From Arthrobacter sp. PsM3 (lineage in GTDB: Bacteria; Actinomycetota; Actinomycetes; Actinomycetales; Micrococcaceae): DNA of 64,000 bases. Positions 16,869 through 24,775 of the stretch are shown here, in pieces. The position numbers were made by a program, and so were the translations under genes. The notes beneath the pieces are model-generated. The model made no database searches, was not told the DNA's origin, and saw only the letters and a program-made list of their open reading frames with translations. How positions within the stretch are numbered: the first letter of the stretch is position 1; the number at the start of each line of letters is the position of its first letter. The stretch spans positions 22,891 to 86,890 of the forward strand of contig NZ_JARUXE010000020.1 of assembly GCF_030433895.1 (NCBI RefSeq), in the 5' to 3' direction.

Positions 16869-17246
16869 CTAGAGCTCGACCTCAATGTACCCGCCCACAA
16901 TCCGGGTACCGAAGGTCGGGAGGCGGAGTTCCGGCGAGCCCAGGCACTCCCCCGTTCCGAGGTCGTAGACCTCTTTGTGCAGCGGCGAGGCAAGCGTCGG
17001 GCGCGAGCCGCGGGACCCGGTGATACCCCGGGCCATCACGTGCGCCCCGGTCGCCGGATCCTCCTGGGCGACGGCAAAAACCTCACCGGACCCTGTGCGG
17101 AACAACGCCACCTGGCGCCCCGCAATGAGTGCGGCCTCGCCCCAGGCGGGTTCCAGGTCCTCCACTGCGCACACGCGGTGCCAGCCGGTCCCATAGCTGG
17201 GGTGTTCAACAAAGCTCCGTGCTGCGCTCTCAAGTACGGCAGTCAT
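16869..17246 (-). CDS. nirD: Nitrite reductase small subunit, Rieske-like
   Basis: Small subunit of the cytoplasmic NADH-dependent assimilatory nitrite reductase. 125 residues from the ATG at 17246, which is preceded by GAGAGGGGCC; an upstream extension to 17369 is unlikely. The fold motifs HRVCAVEDLEPAWGEAALI, VALFRTGSGEVFAV and SPLHKEVYDLGTGECL are those of NirD. The Cys-His ligands of a true Rieske cluster are absent, as usual in NirD. In most bacteria nirD follows nirB; here it is transcribed away from nirB, sharing a 270-bp intergenic region with the GlnR-type box. Confidence 0.88.
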   Translation of the reverse strand: MTAVLESAARSFVEHPSYGTGWHRVCAVEDLEPAWGEAALIAGRQVALFRTGSGEVFAVAQEDPATGAHVMARGITGSRGSRPTLASPLHKEVYDLGTGECLGSPELRLPTFGTRIVGGYIEVEL

Positions 17247-17398
17247 TCCGGCCCCTCTCTGGTACATCTCTCCCGGGCTCAGCCGCAACTGCGGCCACAT
17301 ACCCAAGCTAGGTCCGGGGTGTAACAGCAGCGTGCAATTAATATGTCCGGCGGGTAAAAGAGACCTCACACCGCCGGAAACGCGTCCGTGATGCAGAA

Positions 17399-17452
17399 GT
17401 TAAGATCACGAAACATAAGGGAAACTGAAGCGAAACTGCGCTTGCCTAGTCT
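17399..17452 (+). promoter_or_regulatory. GlnR-type box and promoter of nirB
   Basis: Four half-sites occur in perfect 11-bp phase: GTTAA (17399-17403), GAAAC (17410-17414), GAAAC (17421-17425) and GAAAC (17432-17436), each separated by six bases. Exactly 10 nt later lies TAGTCT (17447-17452), the likely -10. The spacing from box to -10 equals that at narK. The site argues for the nirB start at 17517 rather than the longer in-frame start at 17388. It could also affect divergent nirD. Confidence 0.72.
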
Positions 17453-17516
17453 GGATGAACACCTCGATTTGAGAAGGCCGCAGTGCATTAACTGCGGTCC
17501 CTGCGAAAGGCCCACC

Positions 17517-20240
17517 GTGACCGGACAGACTTCAAGCCCCCAGAACCAGGATGCTGAGCGCAGCACAGCTACGCGCCGCATCGTGGTTGCCGGCGGCGGC
17601 CCTGCCGCCCACCGTTTCGCCGACGCGATGCACGCCCGGGGCCTCGACGGCTGGAACGTCACCGTCCTCACCGAGGAAGCGCACCTCCCCTACGACCGCG
17701 TCGCGCTGAGCAAGGCCCTCACCGACTCCGGCGTCGACCTCACCCTGGGTGCCGCCTCGATGTGGGACCACGAGGCGCTGACGCTGCAGACCGGCGAGCG
17801 CGTCACCGGCATCGACATCGCGGGCAAAGCCGTGACCACCGCGGCCGGCACCGTGTACCCCTATGACGAGCTGGTCGTCGCCACCGGCTCCGACGCCGCC
17901 CGCCTGCCGATCCCTGGATCCGAACTGACCCACGTCTACCGCACGCTGGAAGATGTCTGGGCCATCAACAAGGCCATCGCCGAACTGACGGAGAAGCTGG
18001 GCCGCAGGGTCAACGCCGTCACCATCGGCGGCGGCCTGCTGGGCCTGGAATCCGCGGCCGGTACCGAACAGCTCGGCGCCACCCCGATCGTCATCAACGG
18101 CTCCCCCTGGCTGATGAACACCCAGCTGGACCAGGGCGCCGGGCAGGCCCTGGGCCGCCTGATCGAAGCCAAGGGCTTCACCGTCCACGGCGGAGTGTTC
18201 CCCTCTGAAGTCCTGTCCGACGACGACGGCCAGGTCACCGGCGTGCTGATGGCCGACGGCCGCATCATCGACGCCGACCTCGTGATCGTCGCGATCGGCG
18301 TGAAGCCCCGCGACGAGCTGTTCCGCGCCGCCAACGGCACCGCCGAAGGCACGGCACCGGAGGGCACGGCGCCGGAGGACACAGCTCCGCTGTTCCAGCT
18401 CGGCCCGCGCGGCGGCGTCGTGATTACCGAGGGCTGCGAAACACAGGTCCCCGGCATCTGGGCGATCGGCGAGGTCGCCAACTTCGGCGGCATGTGCCTG
18501 GGCCTGGTGGCGCCCGCCAACACCATGGCGGAGATCGTTGCGGACCGGCTGCACGGCGGCGACGCGACCTTCCCTGGCTTTGATACCGCCACCAAGCTCA
18601 AGCTCTCCGGCGTCGACGTCGCCAGCTTCGGCGACGCGTTCGCCCGGACCGAGCACGCGCTGGAAATCGTCTACGCCGACCCGGCCCGCGGCGTGTACCA
18701 GAAGATCGTCACCACGGACGATGCCAAAACCCTGCTGGGAGGCATCTTCGTCGGCGACGCCGCCCCGTACACCTCCCTGCGCCCCATGCTGGGCCGCGAA
18801 CTGGCCGCCGAACCCGGCGCCTACCTCACCGCGGCCGGCGGCGGCGACGCCGGGGACGAAGTCTTGGAGACCCAACTCCCGGACGACGCCATCCTGTGCT
18901 CCTGCAACAACGTGTCCGCCGGAACCATCCGTGACACCGTCAACGGCTGCGGGGCCTGCGACGGCAACGCCCCCGTCCAGGAGCTCGGCGAACTGAAGGG
19001 CTGCACCCGCGCCGGGACCAGCTGCGGTTCCTGTGTGCCGATGCTCAAGAAGCTGCTCGAAACCGAACTGACCAAGTCCGGCGTCGCGGTCTCCAAGGCC
19101 CTCTGCGAGCACATCGAGCTGTCACGCCAGGAACTTTTCGAGACCATCCGGGTCCTCGAGCTGACCTCCTTCGAGGAGGTGATGGCCAAATACGGCACCG
19201 GCGCAGGCTGCGACATCTGCAAGCCGACCATCGCCAACATCCTGGCCAGCCAGAACAGCGCCTACGTCCTGGACGCCGGCCGCGGCACCCTGCAGGATAC
19301 CAACGACCGCGCGCTGGCCAACATGCAAAAGGACGGCACCTACTCGGTGGTCCCGCGGATCGCGGGCGGCGAGATCACCCCGAAGAAGCTCGGTGTGATC
19401 GCCGCCGTCGCCGAGAAGTACGGCCTCTACACCAAGATCACCGGCGGCCAGCGGATCGACATGTTCGGCGCCCGGCTGGAGCAGCTCCCGGAAATCTGGA
19501 AGGAACTGGTCGACGCCGGGTTCGAGTCCGGCCAAGCCTACGGCAAGTCGCTGCGCACGGTGAAGTCCTGCGTCGGGTCCACCTGGTGCCGCTTCGGGGT
19601 CCAGGACGCCGTCGCCATGGCCATCAACCTGGAGCTGCGCTACCGCGGCCTCCGCAGCCCGCACAAGCTCAAGATGGGTGTCTCCGGCTGCGCCCGGGAA
19701 TGCGCCGAAGCCCGCGGAAAGGACGTCGGCGTCATCGCCACCGCGGACGGCTGGAACCTTTACGTCGGCGGCAACGGCGGTGCCACCCCGGCACATGCCC
19801 AGCTGCTGGCCAAGGACCTCGACGACGACACCCTGCTCAAGTACATCGACCGCTACCTGATGTACTACATCCGCACGGCGGACCGGCTGCAGCGCACCGC
19901 ACGCTGGCAGGAGGAGCTCGACGGCGGCCTGAAGCACGTCGAGGAGGTGGTGGTGAAGGATTCGCTCGGCATCGCCGCGGAACTCGAGGCCGCCATGGCC
20001 AAGCACGTCGACACGTACGTGGACGAGTGGGCCGAGACGTTGAAGGACCCCGAGCGCCTGCGCCGGTTCCGCTCGTTCGTCAACGCCCCGGACCAGAGGG
20101 ACGATTCCATCACCTTCGTCCCCGACGAGCGCGGCCAGATGCGCCCCGCCACAGCGGCGGAGAAGGCGCTGGCCGGCAGGCAGCCGGTGGTCATCGGTTC
20201 TTCCATCCCGGTCCGTGCAAGCGACAAGAACGAGGTATAA
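17517..20240 (+). CDS. nirB: Nitrite reductase large subunit, siroheme NADH type
   Basis: Six-electron reduction of nitrite to ammonium in the cytoplasm; 907 residues. Order: a FAD domain (IVVAGGGPAAHRFADAMHAR), a NADH domain (VTIGGGLLGLESAAG), a BFD-like [2Fe-2S] domain with C461, C463, C503 and C506, a second small Cys motif GAGCDICKPT, the ferredoxin-like half-domain, and the siroheme/[4Fe-4S] domain with C685-x5-C691 and C725-x3-C729 (GVSGCARECAEAR). All ligands are intact. The GTG start has AAAGG at -7. A short repeated AEGTAPEGTAPEDTAP stretch interrupts the NADH domain region. A 2-bp gap leads to the methyltransferase gene, so siroheme supply is co-expressed. Confidence 0.95.
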   Translation: MTGQTSSPQNQDAERSTATRRIVVAGGGPAAHRFADAMHARGLDGWNVTVLTEEAHLPYDRVALSKALTDSGVDLTLGAASMWDHEALTLQTGERVTGIDIAGKAVTTAAGTVYPYDELVVATGSDAARLPIPGSELTHVYRTLEDVWAINKAIAELTEKLGRRVNAVTIGGGLLGLESAAGTEQLGATPIVINGSPWLMNTQLDQGAGQALGRLIEAKGFTVHGGVFPSEVLSDDDGQVTGVLMADGRIIDADLVIVAIGVKPRDELFRAANGTAEGTAPEGTAPEDTAPLFQLGPRGGVVITEGCETQVPGIWAIGEVANFGGMCLGLVAPANTMAEIVADRLHGGDATFPGFDTATKLKLSGVDVASFGDAFARTEHALEIVYADPARGVYQKIVTTDDAKTLLGGIFVGDAAPYTSLRPMLGRELAAEPGAYLTAAGGGDAGDEVLETQLPDDAILCSCNNVSAGTIRDTVNGCGACDGNAPVQELGELKGCTRAGTSCGSCVPMLKKLLETELTKSGVAVSKALCEHIELSRQELFETIRVLELTSFEEVMAKYGTGAGCDICKPTIANILASQNSAYVLDAGRGTLQDTNDRALANMQKDGTYSVVPRIAGGEITPKKLGVIAAVAEKYGLYTKITGGQRIDMFGARLEQLPEIWKELVDAGFESGQAYGKSLRTVKSCVGSTWCRFGVQDAVAMAINLELRYRGLRSPHKLKMGVSGCARECAEARGKDVGVIATADGWNLYVGGNGGATPAHAQLLAKDLDDDTLLKYIDRYLMYYIRTADRLQRTARWQEELDGGLKHVEEVVVKDSLGIAAELEAAMAKHVDTYVDEWAETLKDPERLRRFRSFVNAPDQRDDSITFVPDERGQMRPATAAEKALAGRQPVVIGSSIPVRASDKNEV

Positions 20241-20242
20241 TC

Positions 20243-21277
20243 ATGCAGCTCAGCATCGATCTCAATGGACGCGAAGTCCTTGTCACCGGTTCGGACACCG
20301 CCGCACGGCAGGCCGTCCGCCGCTACCGGGCCGCCGGCGCCGTCGTTTCGCGGCTGAGCAGCCCCGGTGGTGCCCGCCACGACGGACCCCTGCCCGAGCG
20401 CCCCTTCCTGGTCGCCGCCGTCGACGACGGCCAGCCCGGCTGGGCGGCGCTGCTGGACCGCTGCCGGGAAACCGGCATCCCGGTCGCGGTGGAACCCGCC
20501 GCCGGCACTGCCGGCCACGTCACGCTGGTCGGGGGCGGCCCCGGAACCACCGAGCTGCTGACCGTCGCCGCCATCGGGGCCCTGCGGGACGCCGACGTCG
20601 TCTTCTACGACCGGCTGGCCCCTTATCAGGAACTGCCGGCACTGAGCACGGCCGACCTGGTGGACGTGGGCAAGCGCCCCGGCCACCACAAGGTCAGCCA
20701 GTCCGGCATCGAGGAGCTGATGGTGGAAGCGGCCCTGGCCGGGAAAAACGTGGTGCGGCTCAAGGGCGGCGACCCCTACGTGTTCGGCCGCGGCGGCGAG
20801 GAAGTCGCCTCCTGCGTGAAGGCCGGTGTCCCGGTCCGCGTGATCTCCGGTGTCACGAGCGCCATTTCCGTTCCGGCCGCGGCCGGGATCCCGGTCACGC
20901 ACCGCGAGGTCAGCCACATGTTCACCGTCGTCTCCGGCCACGCCCCGCTGACCGAAAAGGAGCACATGCACCTGGCCGGGCTGGGCGGGACCATCGTGGT
21001 GCTGATGGGCATCGGCACGCTGCACCAGCTCGCCGCCGGGCTGCGCCGGGCGGGGATGCGCGCGGACATGCCGATGGCCGTCGTCGAGCGCGGCTGCCGC
21101 CCCGGCCAGCGGACCACCATCGCCGAGCTGGGCACCATCACCACGGCTGCTGCGGGCTGCAGCAACCCGGCCGTACTGGTGATCGGCGACGTCGTCCGGG
21201 TGGCCGAGGCCAACCGCGGCTGCGCGGAAGCCGAAGCCGAACTGGACCGCCTCGCCGCGTCCCTGATGGGGGCGTGA
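20243..21277 (+). CDS. cobA: Uroporphyrinogen-III C-methyltransferase with short CysG-like N-terminus
   Basis: Makes precorrin-2 from uroporphyrinogen III for siroheme. The methyltransferase domain (about residues 92-340) shows VTLVGGGPGTTELLT, VVFYDRLAP, RLKGGDPYVFGRGGEE and RVISGVTSAISVPAAAGIP, all SUMT signatures. The first 90 residues resemble the start of the CysG/Met8 dehydrogenase Rossmann fold (GREVLVTGSDTAARQAVRRY), but the region is too short to include the dehydrogenase-chelatase part. No full-length Met8/SirC or chelatase gene is visible in the window. The ATG lies 2 bp after the nirB stop, implying tight coupling to nitrite reduction. The length of 344 falls between plain SUMT and full CysG. 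Confidence 0.9.
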   Translation: MQLSIDLNGREVLVTGSDTAARQAVRRYRAAGAVVSRLSSPGGARHDGPLPERPFLVAAVDDGQPGWAALLDRCRETGIPVAVEPAAGTAGHVTLVGGGPGTTELLTVAAIGALRDADVVFYDRLAPYQELPALSTADLVDVGKRPGHHKVSQSGIEELMVEAALAGKNVVRLKGGDPYVFGRGGEEVASCVKAGVPVRVISGVTSAISVPAAAGIPVTHREVSHMFTVVSGHAPLTEKEHMHLAGLGGTIVVLMGIGTLHQLAAGLRRAGMRADMPMAVVERGCRPGQRTTIAELGTITTAAAGCSNPAVLVIGDVVRVAEANRGCAEAEAELDRLAASLMGA

Positions 21278-21282
21278 AAGCC

Positions 21283-22482
21283 GTGAGCGCGCTCAACGCC
21301 ATCGCCCCTGCCGGGCTGCCCGGCGCCGGTCCGGAACCGGAAACCGCGGAGCAGGCCGTGGCCGGGGCCGGGGCCGGGGCACAGACCGTGGAGCTGCCGC
21401 TGGAGGGCTTCCGGATCGGCGTGACCTCGCACCGCCGTTCCCAGGACCTGATCGAGGCCCTGGAGCGGCGCGGCGCCGAGGTGCTGCACGCGCCGGCCCT
21501 GAAGATCGCCCCCGTGCAGGAGGACCTGAGCCTGATCGAGGACACCCGCACCATCATCGCCGCACGCCCCGAACTGTGCATCGCCACCACCGCCTACGGC
21601 ATGCGGCGCTGGTGCGAGGCCGCGGACACCTTCGGAATCGGCGAGCAGCTGCTGGAAACCCTCGGCAACACCCGGATGTTCGTCCGCGGGCCCAAGGCCC
21701 GCGGCGCCGTCCGCGCGGCCGGACTCGCCGACGTCGGGATCAGCAGCGACGAAACCACTGCCACCCTGGTGGACATGCTCCTGGCCGAGGGGGTGCGCGG
21801 CAAAACCGTCGCGGTGCAGCTGCACGGCTACACCGACGTCCGCCAGCTCGAACGCCTCCGGATGTCCGGGGCCACGGTCCTGACGGTCACCCCGTACCGC
21901 TGGGTCAAGCCCGACGGCGCCGACCGGCTGCCGCGGCTCATCGAGGCTGCCTGCAGCGGCAACCTGGACGTACTGACCTTCACCAGCGCCCCCGCGGTGG
22001 ACGCGATGTGGAGCACCGCCCACGAGATGGGCCTGTACAAGCAGCTCGTGGAGAGCCTGAAGACCACGGTGGCCACCGCCGTCGTCGGCCCGATCACCGC
22101 GCAGCCGCTCATCGATGCCGGACTGCAGCCGCTGATCCCGGAGCGGTTCCGGATGGGTGCCCTGATCCGGCTCGTGGTGGAGCACCTCGCCCTCAACCAC
22201 GTCCGCCGCCTGGACACCGTGTCCGGCCGGGTGGAACTCCGCGGCCGCTCGCTGCGGATCGACGGCGAGTCCGTGGAGCTGGCCCCCGCACCGCTGCTGC
22301 TGCTGCGGGCACTGCTGGGCGCCGGCGGCGCCGTGCTGTCCCGGGAGTCGCTGTCCGAACTGCTGGAACTCCGCGGGTCCGTCCATGCCCTGGACATGAC
22401 GGTCAGCAGGCTGCGCTCCGCACTGCCGGACGGCCGGCTGGTGGAAACCGTAGTGAAGCGCGGCTACCGGATCCGGGTGTGA
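21283..22482 (+). CDS. hemD: Uroporphyrinogen-III synthase fused to a C-terminal winged helix
   Basis: Cyclises hydroxymethylbilane to uroporphyrinogen III, the substrate of the preceding gene. 399 residues. The HEM4 domain spans about residues 40-295 (GFRIGVTSHRRSQDLIEALE; LDVLTFTSAPAVDAMW; TAVVGPITAQPLIDAGLQP). The last 100 residues form an OmpR-type winged helix (LLLLRALLGAGGAVLSRESL; LDMTVSRLRSALPDGRLVET; VKRGYRIRV). Such fusions are known in actinobacteria; the role of the DNA-binding module is not established. A GTG at 21274 overlapping the previous stop is an alternative start; 21283 has the better ribosome site (GGGGG upstream). A second, heme-pathway hemD could exist elsewhere. Confidence 0.88.
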   Translation: MSALNAIAPAGLPGAGPEPETAEQAVAGAGAGAQTVELPLEGFRIGVTSHRRSQDLIEALERRGAEVLHAPALKIAPVQEDLSLIEDTRTIIAARPELCIATTAYGMRRWCEAADTFGIGEQLLETLGNTRMFVRGPKARGAVRAAGLADVGISSDETTATLVDMLLAEGVRGKTVAVQLHGYTDVRQLERLRMSGATVLTVTPYRWVKPDGADRLPRLIEAACSGNLDVLTFTSAPAVDAMWSTAHEMGLYKQLVESLKTTVATAVVGPITAQPLIDAGLQPLIPERFRMGALIRLVVEHLALNHVRRLDTVSGRVELRGRSLRIDGESVELAPAPLLLLRALLGAGGAVLSRESLSELLELRGSVHALDMTVSRLRSALPDGRLVETVVKRGYRIRV

Positions 22483-22522
22483 CCCACGACATTACTGGCC
22501 GGTAAACATTGGCGAACGGGCC

Positions 22523-22576
22523 GTGGAAGTACGGCAACACCGGGGAAACACGCCGGAAAAATCGGCCGCCTACGCT
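22523..22576 (+). promoter_or_regulatory. GlnR-type box and promoter of the small FAD oxidoreductase gene
   Basis: Phased half-sites GTGGA (22523-22527), GCAAC (22534-22538), GAAAC (22545-22549) and GAAAA (22556-22560) are each separated by six bases. Ten nucleotides later comes TACGCT (22571-22576) as the -10. This is the same geometry as at narK and nirB, so the gene at 22632 probably belongs to the same regulon although it also follows hemD. Confidence 0.6.
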
Positions 22577-22631
22577 GGGGACCAACAAGCAGTCAGGCCA
22601 CACCACCGGCCACCAGCGAAAGGGACCCACC

Positions 22632-23492
22632 ATGTCCGCCACCCCCACCGTTTCCGCCGATTCCCAGACCCGGCCCAGGATTGTCATCGCCGGGGCCGGC
22701 CCCGCCGCGCAGGCCCTCGTCCGCCAGCTCACGCGGACCCCGTTCGCCGGCGGCATCACGGTGCTCAGCAACCGGGATGACGCCCCGGAGGAACTCCTGG
22801 AACTCGCCGCCCTCCCGCAGGTCTCGGTCCGCTTCGGCCAGCCGGCCAGCTACGTCGACCCGGACAGCCGCTATGTCACCACGGCGGACGGCCTGGAGTT
22901 CAGCTACGACCAGCTGGTCATCGCAACCGGGTCCTCCCCCGCGGGCGCACCGCTGGCAGGGGAAGGCCGGTGCCTGAACTACTCCACGATCGACGACGCC
23001 GCCGGACTGGGCGAGGCCGTCAGGGACGTCACGCGGGTCCTTGGCCGGCGGCCGCTGGGCATCCTGGTCGGCACCGGAACGGCCGCGGGCCAGGCCGAGG
23101 CCGTGCTGCGCGCCCGCGGTGTCCGCCCCATCCGCACGACCCAGCGGCCGGCCGCCGTCGTTCCCACCCTCGCCGGGTCGGCCCTTACGGCTGCCGGGAT
23201 TGTGTTCGAGGACGGTTCCAGCATGGCCGGGGACCTCGTGGTCCTGGCCGAGGAACCGGTGGCCCGTGACGCCCTCTCGGTCAGCGCCGGGCTAAAGACA
23301 GCCCGCCAGGGCGGGATCGTCATCGGCCGTGACTTCCGCACCTCCGTCCCGGGAATCTGGGCCATTGGGGATGCCGCCGTGTTCGACGGCGTGCGTCTGG
23401 GCCTGCTGGTGGCCGCCTCCTTAGCCGCGTCCCTCTGCGCCTCCCAGCTGCTCCAGGCCGGCATGGCGGAGCCCCTGGCGAAAGCCGCCTGA
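22632..23492 (+). CDS. FAD-dependent oxidoreductase resembling the N-terminus of NirB
   Basis: 286 residues. The FAD fold is IVIAGAGPAAQALVRQLTRT, with FSYDQLVIATGSSPAG, a weaker NAD-binding segment (LGILVGTGTAAGQAEAVLRA) and the closing FAD motif VPGIWAIGDAAVFDG. It is shorter than most pyridine nucleotide-disulfide oxidoreductases and carries no cysteine pair, BFD domain or metal centre, so electrons would have to pass to a partner. The location after nirB-cobA-hemD and its own GlnR-type promoter suggest an accessory electron-transfer role in nitrite or nitrate reduction; this is inference. The ATG follows AAAGGGACC. Confidence 0.75.
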   Translation: MSATPTVSADSQTRPRIVIAGAGPAAQALVRQLTRTPFAGGITVLSNRDDAPEELLELAALPQVSVRFGQPASYVDPDSRYVTTADGLEFSYDQLVIATGSSPAGAPLAGEGRCLNYSTIDDAAGLGEAVRDVTRVLGRRPLGILVGTGTAAGQAEAVLRARGVRPIRTTQRPAAVVPTLAGSALTAAGIVFEDGSSMAGDLVVLAEEPVARDALSVSAGLKTARQGGIVIGRDFRTSVPGIWAIGDAAVFDGVRLGLLVAASLAASLCASQLLQAGMAEPLAKAA

Positions 23493-23660
23493 ACGCCTGC
23501 GCGCATGCCCTCCGGCGGGAGGACCTGTTATGGCAAGATGGACACCTGAGAAGCCACGAAGAATGCGGTGTCTGCAGGCCCATACGGCCCCCAGAGGGAC
23601 AACCACGGGGACAACCACCGGGGGCAATACAGTCCCAGGCCCGCCAGGAAAGGGACCACC

Positions 23661-24401
23661 ATGAGCAACGAAGCCGCGACTGCCGGAAAGGCTGCCGCCG
23701 CTGCCGGGGAAGCCGTTACGTCCGGAACCTCGGGAAATATCGCCTCCTACATCGACCACACGCTGCTCAAGCCGGAGGCCAGCGAGGCTGAGATCCTCAA
23801 GGTCTGTGCCGAGGCTGCGGACTACCGGTTCAAGTCAGTGTGCGTCAACCCGGTCTGGGTCAAAACGGTCAAGAAGGCCCTGAAGGGCTCCGGTGTACTG
23901 ACCTGCTCCGTAGTCGGCTTCCCGCTCGGCGCCACGCCGAGTGACGTCAAGGCTTTTGAGGCCCGCGGTGCCGTGCTGGACGGCGCCGAGGAAGTCGACA
24001 TGGTGATCAACATCGCCGCGGCCCGGGCCAATGACAAGGGCGCCCTGGTCGATGACATCACGGCCGTCGCGGAAGCCGTCCACGAAGGTGGCGCCGTCCT
24101 GAAGGTCATCATCGAGACGGCGCTGCTGGACGACGCCCAGAAGGTGCTGGCCTGCGAGGCCGCCGTCGAGGCGGGCGCCGATTTTGTGAAGACGTCCACC
24201 GGCTTCAACGGCGGCGGGGCCACCGCCGCCGACGTCGCGCTGATGCGCCGCACGGTGGGCCCGGACCTCGGTGTCAAGGCCTCGGGCGGGGTGCGTTCGC
24301 TCGCCGATGCACAGGCTATGATTGCTGCAGGTGCAACACGTATTGGCGCCAGCTCCGGCATCGCGATCGTCAAGGGTGAACAGGGTTCCTCCGCGTACTG
24401 A
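23661..24401 (+). CDS. deoC: Deoxyribose-phosphate aldolase
   Basis: Splits 2-deoxyribose-5-phosphate into acetaldehyde and glyceraldehyde-3-phosphate in deoxynucleoside catabolism. 246 residues; a low-complexity 28-residue N-terminus precedes the aldolase barrel. Visible are [73 protein letters not shown] (Schiff-base Lys) and [20 protein letters not shown] with the second catalytic Lys. It is intact by all these motifs. The ATG is preceded by AAAGGGACC. A 12-bp-period direct repeat of GGGACAACCAC lies in its leader at 23596-23618. Confidence 0.94.
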   Translation: MSNEAATAGKAAAAAGEAVTSGTSGNIASYIDHTLLKPEASEAEILKVCAEAADYRFKSVCVNPVWVKTVKKALKGSGVLTCSVVGFPLGATPSDVKAFEARGAVLDGAEEVDMVINIAAARANDKGALVDDITAVAEAVHEGGAVLKVIIETALLDDAQKVLACEAAVEAGADFVKTSTGFNGGGATAADVALMRRTVGPDLGVKASGGVRSLADAQAMIAAGATRIGASSGIAIVKGEQGSSAY

Positions 24402-24464
24402 CTGCTATCCGATAACAACCGAAGCCGCCACAGTTTTGAGCCCCACGGGGCCGAGGAGGAACGA

Positions 24465-24698
24465 ATGTCCAGCAACACCGCGAAGACCCAGCAGACCCCG
24501 CAGAACGAGAACGGCCTCGGCTCCAGCATCGTCCTGTTTGTCCTGATGATGGTCCTCTTCGGCGCTTCCCTTTACTCGCTGAGCTTCCTGTCGCTGGGCA
24601 ACCCGTGGCCGATGGCCGCCTGCCTCGTCCTGTTCGCCCTGGCATTCTGGATACCGCAGACCATCACCGGCCGCTCGGATTCCGCGGGCGAAAGCTAA
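24465..24698 (+). CDS. Small two-helix membrane protein, hypothetical
   Basis: 77 residues. A polar N-terminus (about 20 residues, Gln/Asn-rich) is followed by two transmembrane helices, SIVLFVLMMVLFGASLYSL and AACLVLFALAFWIPQTI, and a short polar tail. GAGGAAC lies a few bases before the ATG. It follows deoC by 63 bp and ends at a strong terminator. No family is assigned; small proteins like this are common next to housekeeping genes in Micrococcaceae. Confidence 0.7.
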   Translation: MSSNTAKTQQTPQNENGLGSSIVLFVLMMVLFGASLYSLSFLSLGNPWPMAACLVLFALAFWIPQTITGRSDSAGES

Positions 24699-24710
24699 CG
24701 CACCAGATAC

Positions 24711-24755
24711 TTAAATGACTGAAGCTCCGGATCTTTCGGAGCTTCAGTCATTTAA
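24711..24755. terminator. Bidirectional Rho-independent terminator
   Basis: A 19-bp perfect stem (24711-24729 with 24737-24755) starts TTAAATGACTGAAGC and has a 7-nt loop and TTTAA at the right foot. It separates the plus-strand gene ending at 24698 from the minus-strand gene ending at 24776. Confidence 0.93.
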
Positions 24756-24775
24756 CCAAGGACACCTGGCCGGCC

